A stretch of 64,000 bases of DNA from Melastoma dodecandrum (Eukaryota; Streptophyta; Magnoliopsida; Myrtales; Melastomataceae): contig JARUPY010000321.1 in NCBI GenBank assembly GCA_029817715.1, positions 434,001 through 498,000 on the forward strand. The letters run 5' to 3'. Position numbers and translations under genes: made by a program. Positions 57,077 through 64,000 of this stretch are shown here, piece after piece. Below the pieces are notes generated by a model. It was not told the DNA's origin, ran no database searches, and saw nothing but the letters and a program-made list of their open reading frames with translations. Position 1 is the stretch's first letter; every line of letters begins with the position of its first letter.

Positions 57077-57081
57077 ATCAA

Positions 57082-58013
57082 TTTCCGCAACAGATGGGTA
57101 TTACGGAATTCCGGAACAATTATCCATGTAAAATTACACGGAACTTGAGCATCTCACGTATTTAACATTCCTAGAGTATGGGAAGTATGGAAATCAATTT
57201 TGCTATGTTTGAATAATTTTTCGAGCTTTGACTCTTTGTTTTCTTCTCCTTGTCGCGGGAAAAGCACATCAAATGTTAGGTGGAGGGAAAGAATAATATA
57301 CTGTGGATCCCATGTGGTCTTCGAAAAGGAGGATATAATTTCATAGACGGGTGAGTGATGAATCTAACCCTTTTATCCTATAATGTATTATAAAATCGTG
57401 CAATTCGTCAAACATAATTTTTGACTAACTGTCATATTATTAGTGCTCCAAATACGTTTGATCTAATAAAAAGTCGTTAAATGTGAAGGAACCAATCCAC
57501 GTTGATGTAAATAACGGTGAGGAAGAATATACAGGGGAACCCTTGCCGAAAGAGCTGGATCACACCTTATTTATTAAAAAAATTAAATTAAATCTGAAAA
57601 AGGGAAAGAACGTGGGGGCATAATGTAATGAGGACGATGATAAAGTCATGTGTCCGAACCTGACAGCTGGGATTAGCTCGACCAAGATCGAAATAAATAA
57701 GTCCTCGTTTGTCATCCGAACCAGGCAAAAAATAAAATAACAAGCAGATTAAAAAAAAAAAAAAAAAAAAGGAAGAATAAGAAGATTTACCGAATCGAAA
57801 TACAATATTAAAATCCCATCCCGGGTGGTCAAACACCTCTCGGTTTTCGAATTTCGATCCGATCCACCCAGGGCGGGATAATATTCCAGCTCCAGTAAAT
57901 TTAAGTCTTCTTTAAACTCTCTCCCAACTTCCTCCTCCTTTCCTCACAGCTCCTCCTCTTTTCCTGCGAGAGTATTTGTGCCAGTCGTCGTCCCAGGGAG
58001 AAGTAGCAGAACA
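57082..58013. other. Intergenic region and ALDH 5' flank
   Basis: No coding. An A20 tract lies at about 57751-57770, a likely microsatellite. The 100 bp before the ALDH start are CT-rich (CTCCTCCTTTCCTC), typical of plant 5' leaders. I do not see a clear TATA box. Confidence 0.5.
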
Positions 58014-61000
58014 ATGTCCACCGGGGCTGCACTATTGGCCGCATCCCGCAGGATATCATCCAGTCTTTGGCTCCCTCATTCCCACCCCCTCCGCAGTTCG
58101 TTGTTGGCGTCATGGCCCCTTCATGTTCGAGGTTCCGTTTCCATTATCTCCAAAACTCTCGGCTAGGAGGAGCCTGCATAGATATATATATATCTTCATC
58201 GTGTGGCTTGGCTGGTTTTCTAATTATTCAATTCTATTGTAGACAATCTTTTTTAAATTTCAAAAATTTTCCCTTTAATTTTACATTGAATTCTTTCGCC
58301 TCACATCTCGGACGTACACGTGTTACGAAATTAACCGCTTTCCAAACCCCCCCACCGCGTTGTTTGGATCCGCCACTCTCGCCATTTCATTACGAAGGAA
58401 GAGTCTCCCTGCCTCATTCTTAAGTTAATTAGTTGTAAGTATATTTGACTCCAAAAGCAAATTTTCCGATCCAATTTCCATAGAAACCATGGAATAAGCA
58501 CCCATAATTTGATTAGTGAATTGGGAGTAGAGTTGACAGGAAGGGGAGTCAGTTAATTTATTGTTTCTTCGTTAATTTGAACTGACTTTATTAAGGGAAA
58601 AAAAAAAACATATTTTGGTAGGCGAATTTGGAGGGGCAAGAACTAATAATCATTAGTAAATGAGGCCTATTAAAGGCTTCATTACTACGTAACTTTGATT
58701 TACTAGGCTAAACTAATGACTGACAAGGTCTTTGATGATTATTAGGGAATTTGGCATGGAAGATGAGAGTGGGCATCATGAAAATAATAATATTGTCATC
58801 AACGTACCTAAAATGTTTAATTAAAAATATCAGTAAGTTATAGAAAAAAATTTCTGAAAACGTAAGAAGCTTTTACCAATTGGGTTTCTCAAAGTAAGAT
58901 AATATATAAGCTAATTTTAAAAATTATATACTCTTATCAATTTATGTTTTATATTTTAGGAATATATTAATTTTTTGGAAGAAACTTTTGCTGAAGGCCA
59001 TATACTCAAATATACGCTAAACTTTCGTGATTTTTTCCGATTTATCCTAACATTTGACAAATATCTTCTTACATCCCAACGTTGAACCGTTATCTCAATT
59101 ATATCCTCCGTTAGCCATCCCAGCTAATGGAGTCCTACGTGGCGCTGACATGGCGGTTCACGCCGTCAACTCCCCGTTTAATTTATTTTTCTCCAAAATA
59201 AATTATTAAATATATCCTAAACTTTGACATTTTTTTCCAATTTAGCCTAACATTTGAAAAATATCATCTTACATCCCGAGGTTAAGTCGTTATCTTCCTT
59301 ATATTCCATTTTAGCGGCCAACACTAACGGAGTCTTGCGTGATGTTGATATGACAATTAACGTTGTCAGCACCACGTTTAATCTATTTTTCTCAAATTGA
59401 ACCATAAACCCCGAATAAAGCTCCAAATATATTTTAATCTCACTCTTATCGAATATTTTAATCATACTTCCGACCAAACCTACACTAGCACCCAATCACA
59501 ATCTCACCTCGACCATTAATCCCCAACCATTATCCCACCCTGACCCTCGACTACCAACCCCCAAAAGTTGACATCTCAATAATGCTTGTTTCGAGTTGTG
59601 CGTTTGCATAACAGTGTTGACATACTTATACAGTATTATTTGCTTGGATAATGATAATGTGTTTGCCTGTATAATGTATGACAATGTGTATGCGTGGACA
59701 TGTCCTGAAATTTTAGTAATCTTGGATATGTTTAAAACATTTAACTTTGACTCTAATTAGAACAACTACAATTTGTTCATAATAGCTAAAAAATCTATTA
59801 CAATATTTTTCAAATGTTAGGCTAAATTGGAAAAAAGTGATAAAATTAGGGATATATTTGATAATTTAGCCTCAGGAAAAAATAGAAAAAACGTGGCATT
59901 AACGATGTTAATTGCCACGTTAGGCTACGTATGACGCCGTTAGCGGGGACGGCTAACGGAGGATATAATAGAGATAACGGCCTAACGTTGGGATGCAAGA
60001 GGATATTTTTCAAATGTTTGGCTAAATCGGAAAAAAATGCCAAAATTTAGGATATATTTGATACTTTGGCCTTTATTAGGGAAGGTTTTCAAGAAAATTA
60101 ACAAGTAAAATAATCATTATTTGAATTATAGGACGTATAACATGAAATAAAATTCAATAACTTGTAAAAAATAAAATCAAGTCCATTGTAATTAAACATT
60201 ATGAATAATCTGATTGATAATTATAAAGGGATACCTATTTTTTAAATTTGATTAATATTTGGCTATATTTCTTTGTCTCTTAAAATCTAAACTCATATTT
60301 TATCTGAATAAATGGTAATTGATGTTTTTTTTCTCAAATTATGTTGAGTCTAATTTTGTAAATACCCTAATCAATTAGTAAAACTACTTTAATCCTAAAT
60401 TTTTCATTATTATTTTTTTAATTTCGTATGGCTCTTGAATTTTTCAAAATGTCTAATTTTAATTAATTTAGTACAAAACGTAAATTATGAGGATTATTTT
60501 GTAGTTAATTTTTTAAAATTGATAATTTATGTTATTCTTATAATTCTTACTATTATTTTTACCTTACTAGTTTGGTCATTTTGGTTGTACCAAAATGCTT
60601 CTTAATTTTTTTTTTATGAATTTATGTTATTAATTTTTTGTTAATATATGTGAACTAGAAAGCTTTTTGGCGCCTTGATTCTATAAAATGTTTTCTGCAG
60701 CTGTGGACCGCCTCCGAAAACATGGCAATTACAGCACCGCGGCTGCCATTGACCAAGAACCTATAAACCCCAGCGTCAGCATTAACTATACTCAGCTTTT
60801 GATCGATGGAAAATTTGTCCCTGCTGCATCAGGTAGATATCATGCTTTTAGTGGATGAGCGAGTAGGTGGCATCGGATTCGTATTTGGAAGGCAATAGAA
60901 TGATCTATTCTCATTCTCATCTGGCTCCTGTAGGGAAAACGTTCCCGACCCTGGATCCACGCACAGGAGATGTTATCGCTCATGTAGCCGAAGGTGAAGC

Positions 61001-62998
61001 AAAGGACGTAAACTTAGCTGTGGCCGCTGCACGCAAGGCATTTGACGAAGGGCCATGGCCAAGAATGACCGCCTATGTAAGTTGTCTTCCTTGATTAGTG
61101 GGAATCGGAATCAAAATTTCTTTTCTCTGAAGGAGTCACTTCATCCAGGAACGTTCAAGGATATTGTTGCGTTTTGCCGACCTACTGGAGAAGCACAATG
61201 ATGCAATCGCGGCGCTCGAAACTTGGGATAACGGAAAGCCCTATGAGCAGGCTGCTAAGATTGAGATCCCCATGGTTGTGAGACTGTTCCGTTACTATGC
61301 AGGTCTGAAAAACAGTTTACTCACAACATGCTTACCTCAAAAGATACACAAGAAAATCACCATAAGCTTCTTTTCTCAGGTTGGGCGGACAAGATCCATG
61401 GATTGACTGTTCCAGCTGATGGACCACATCATGTTCAAACCTTACACGAGCCTATTGGTGTTGCCGGCCAGATTATCCCATGGAACTTCCCTTTGTTGAT
61501 GTATGCATGGAAACTAGGCCCAGCGTTGGCTTGTGGAAACACCATAATCCTTAAGACAGCAGAACAGACCCCACTTTCCGCCTTGTTTGCATCAAAACTG
61601 CTATACGAGGTGATTAATTGGTCCTTTCCATATATTACTTGCAGCTCTGCTTGCAGTGATCTGTACATTTTGGCCCGTTGTACATTCATGTGTTATACAT
61701 TGACCTGTAATTGTTTATTGCAGGCAGGTCTACCTCAAGGTGTACTTAATGTGATTTCCGGTTACGGGCCCACCGCTGGTGCCGCTCTTGCAAGTCACAT
61801 GGATGTCGACAAGGTCACAAGTGACAGCTTTTCTACTCAACTCATCTTGTAAGAATTATTCTGCTGTTCTCACACTGCTATATTTTCCTTTCAGCTTGCT
61901 TTCACCGGGTCAACCGAGACAGGAAAAATCGTACTCGAGTTAGCAGCAAGGAGTAATCTGAAGCCGGTTACTTTGGAATTGGGTGGGAAATCCCCTTTCA
62001 TTGTATGCGAAGATGCCGACGTTGATCAGGCAGTCGAGTTAGCCCACTTTGCTCTTTTCTTCAACCAGGTTTGTCTTCGAAATTAAATTCCTAATCAAAC
62101 ATTGGCCTTTGGACATTGGCATTCAATTAACTTCTTGCCAACAGGGACAATGCTGCTGTGCGGGATCTCGCACGTATGTGCATGAGAGCGTATATGATGA
62201 ATTTGTAGAAAAAGCCAAGGCGCGTGCTTTGAGACGCATAGTGGGCGATCCGTTCAAGAACGGCATTGAACAAGGTCCACAGGTAGGATTGAAATTGACC
62301 TATATACTGCATAGATGGATCGTATTTTTCTCATGGGAACAAGAATCGTGAACCAGATTGATACAGAGCAATTTGAGAAGATATTAGGATACATTAGATC
62401 AGGCGTGGAAAGTGGGGCAACTCTCGAAACCGGAGGAGACAGATTGGGATCCAAAGGCTACTATGTTCAGCCAACGGTGTTCTCAAATGTCAAGGTATGC
62501 ACAGTTTTCCGTCATCAGATAAAAATCTACTCGCTAAAGTCCATCAAAGTCTAAGAGCAACTCGGGCTCTCCTATGTAACAGGACGACATGCTAATAGCT
62601 AAGGATGAGATCTTCGGTCCGGTGCAGTCCATCTTGAAGTTCAAGTGAGGATTTTAGAACTCGTCAACTCTGTTCTCTTAGCCTGTTTAAGCGTTTATCC
62701 AATCCAGTGTTTGAATTTCGCTAGGGACCTGGATGAAGTTATCAAGAGAGCGAATAGCACCCGCTACGGGCTGGCAGCAGGGGTCTTCACGCAGAACATT
62801 GACACGGCCAATACCCTTACGCGTGCTCTCCGGGTTGGAACTGTTTGGATAAACTGTTTCGATGTCTTTGATGCTGCAATCCCATTCGGAGGATACAAGA
62901 TGAGCGGCCAGGGAAGGGAAAAGGGCATTTACAGCCTGAACAATTACTTGCAGATCAAGGCCGTGGTTACTCCTATCAAGAAGGCCTCATGGCTGTAG
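58014..62998 (+). CDS. Mitochondrial aldehyde dehydrogenase, ALDH2B family
   Basis: NAD-dependent oxidation of aldehydes (for example acetaldehyde) to acids. Eleven exons: 58014-58131, 60701-60832, 60934-61076, 61149-61302, 61380-61609, 61724-61813, 61895-62068, 62145-62282, 62357-62494, 62583-62644, 62725-62998. Phases agree, giving 550 residues (family about 535). The N-terminus ([19 protein letters not shown]) is basic, Ser-rich and mitochondrial-like. Motifs: [50 protein letters not shown] (NAD loop), [10 protein letters not shown] (catalytic Glu), [13 protein letters not shown] (catalytic Cys), EIFGPVQSI, and [20 protein letters not shown]. No lesion is seen. Intron 1 (2.57 kb) holds a TIR element. 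The exon 1 donor (GAG/GTTCCG) is non-ideal and least certain. AATAAAAG at about 63099 is a possible poly(A) signal. Confidence 0.96.
58996..60071. mobile_element. TIR element copy B in ALDH intron 1
   Basis: Begins GGCCATATACTCAAATATAC at 58996 and ends with the inverted GTATATTTG...TGGCC-type sequence at 60071 (ATATTTGATACTTTGGCC). Arms of about 280 bp are inverted copies (58996-59275 and 59795-60071). The left arm also carries a second, shifted copy of itself at 59206-59400. The middle matches copy A at 44480-44660. No ORF. Long TIRs starting with G and no transposase suggest a non-autonomous Mutator-like element. Flanks (TTTGCTGAA, TTTATTAGG) show no clear 9-bp duplication. Confidence 0.82.
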
Positions 62999-63138
62999 GA
63001 TGGAGCGATCTATCAATCATGTAACTCATTTCCATTGAGAAGTCTACGTCGGCAGAATAAGTGCAGACTGTAATGAGGACCTTTTGCAATTATTGATAAT
63101 AAAAGAGTTCAGTGAGAATGGAAGACATTCATTCTAAA

Positions 63139-64000
63139 TCAATTGCATTCGGGAGGGAGGACTTTGTATCTGTGGATGTCCTTGCAGTAAGAATAGAACA
63201 TGAGCTTACTTCTCGCCCACTGCATTGCTGAGACCTGCTGAGAAGTCAAGGCCGCAAAGTACTGGCAGTCAACTGGGTCAAAACTAGCTGGGACGAACAT
63301 CTTCTTGGGACACGATGGCTGGATTCCTCCTGGAGTTGAGGAATTCGAGGACGCTGATGGTATGCAACCCACCAGCTGCACTTGCGAAATCGAGGCCACA
63401 AAGGGAGCATAAGCATAGCTCACGGGGTACTTCCCCCCGTGCGTCGCCCACTCCGACCCGTCCCATATGGTCGCATAAATGGACATGGGCTTCGAAGGAT
63501 AGAAGGAGCCCTTCCACAAAAATTCCCGAACCGGTATGTTGTCCACGAGGAAGAAGATGTGATGTGCGTTCCAGACGATGGAGTAGTAGTGGTGTTCCTC
63601 CGTAGGATCGAACCAAAGATAGAATTTCTCGTCCCTTCCGGTGCTCACGCTTCCGTTGACGTACAAGTTCGTCTGCATAACCCAATCATTCCGCTTGTCA
63701 TGGCCCAGCAGCTCGATGTCAATCTCATCGTGGTTGTGAGGGAAAGCCTCTGCATTTGACAACTGCGATAGAAAGAAGATAATCAACCTGTGGTATAAGA
63801 TTTCGAGGAAATGAAAGAATAAGACAGAGCATACGTAGAACGCGACCACGACGCCAGACGTGAGTCCAGCGGGGAGCTTGATCGCGGCGCTGAAGAAGCC
63901 ATAGTAGTACTTGTCCTTGGAGGCCAAGCCGGATCCGGAGGACTTGTTGAGGGTGAGATCGACAGAGGAGGCATTGTTGTAGAGACGGACGTTGGGGTTG
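63139..64000 (-). CDS. Xyloglucan endotransglucosylase/hydrolase (XTH), 3' part
   Basis: Secreted GH16 enzyme that cuts and rejoins xyloglucan in the cell wall. The stop codon is at 63139-63141; the gene enters from beyond 64000, so signal peptide and first exon(s) are missing. Exons (minus): 64000-63835 and 63762-63139, with a 72-bp intron (GTATGC...ATCGCAG). Upstream exon text is [17 protein letters not shown] and [20 protein letters not shown]. The active site reads [10 protein letters not shown], where the family consensus is HDEIDFEFLG; both catalytic Glu are present. Then [31 protein letters not shown] and [20 protein letters not shown]. The C-terminal XET module has four or more Cys (VGCIPS, PSCPKK, VDCQYF, SYCKD) and ends VLPPECN. 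No lesion is seen in the visible part. I do not assign a subgroup number. Confidence 0.95.
   Translation of the reverse strand, partial: NPNVRLYNNASSVDLTLNKSSGSGLASKDKYYYGFFSAAIKLPAGLTSGVVVAFYVCSVLFFHFLEILYHRLIIFFLSQLSNAEAFPHNHDEIDIELLGHDKRNDWVMQTNLYVNGSVSTGRDEKFYLWFDPTEEHHYYSIVWNAHHIFFLVDNIPVREFLWKGSFYPSKPMSIYATIWDGSEWATHGGKYPVSYAYAPFVASISQVQLVGCIPSASSNSSTPGGIQPSCPKKMFVPASFDPVDCQYFAALTSQQVSAMQWARSKLMFYSYCKDIHRYKVLPPECN

Larger units (their letters stand above)
47913..57081 (+). mobile_element. Ty3/gypsy Tat element with 5-bp target duplication
   Basis: Complete outer limits: ATCAA at 47913-47917 and again at 57077-57081 flank TGTTGAC...GAACA. Contents in order: 5' LTR lacking its last 75 bp or so (47918-48633), protease, RT, RNase H, integrase, antisense PMD-type ORF (minus), polypurine tract, full 3' LTR (56284-57076). 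The primer site and gag are absent, so a deletion runs from inside the 5' LTR to just before protease. Pol is open over longer stretches than in the other copies, so this is a younger insertion. LTRs are similar but differ by a rearranged internal repeat near 48297-48360. Confidence 0.88.

Noticed and set aside
58067..58423. Alternative frame over ALDH exon 1 and intron 1
   Set aside because: It does not join exon 2 in phase and lacks a targeting-peptide pattern; the frame from 58014 does.
63284..63759. Other open frames in the XTH region on both strands
   Set aside because: They overlap the clear GH16 coding frame, whose GC-rich codons keep other frames open.

Overview
The window is nuclear DNA from a flowering plant, probably a eudicot. 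Three spliced single-copy genes have GT/AG introns and encode plant proteins: a PA-TM-RING E3 ligase, a mitochondrial aldehyde dehydrogenase and a xyloglucan endotransglucosylase/hydrolase. They sit in AT-rich, nested and decayed plant transposons (Mutator, Ty3/gypsy Tat and chromovirus, Ty1/copia, SINE, TIR and small LTR elements). I cannot name the species. No rRNA, tRNA, CRISPR or bacterial operon was seen.

Layout. 1-3.9 kb: Mutator-like transposase remnant with SWIM zinc finger and a C-terminal plant mobile domain (PMD). 4.7-14.7 kb: Tat-type gypsy element on the minus strand, with a piece of antisense ORF (aORF) on the plus strand. 15.0-21.4 kb: an RMR-type PA-TM-RING gene (16.0-18.5 kb) between two related LTR-like blocks in opposite orientation. 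21.5-26.5 kb: AT-rich repeats and a truncated copia element (minus) carrying a GC-rich insert that may be organellar. 26.5-30.6 kb: mostly unassigned, ending in an LTR/primer-binding-like junction. 30.7-37.5 kb (minus): degraded gypsy, a copia gag-protease fragment, and a non-autonomous LTR element with a 50-bp array in its LTRs and an ORF of 11-residue repeats. 37.5-39.1 kb: chromovirus and Tat pol fragments (plus). 40.0-47.3 kb: copia element (minus) broken by a TIR element holding a SINE and by a miniature gag-only LTR element. 47.9-57.1 kb: Tat element (plus) with a 5-bp target duplication, an internal deletion of gag, and a long aORF. 58.0-63.0 kb: ALDH gene with a TIR element in intron 1. 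63.1-64.0 kb: 3' part of an XTH gene, convergent with ALDH.

The host genes have no evident joint role: the RING protein should act in vacuolar sorting or ubiquitination, ALDH in mitochondrial aldehyde oxidation, XTH in the cell wall. Most transposon ORFs are broken. The signals most worth a second look are the 11-residue-repeat element, the aORF traces beside three Tat integrases, and the dated nesting around the SINE. I found no clearly new biochemical system. Coordinates of decayed elements are approximate, and identities rest on motif reading, not on searches.
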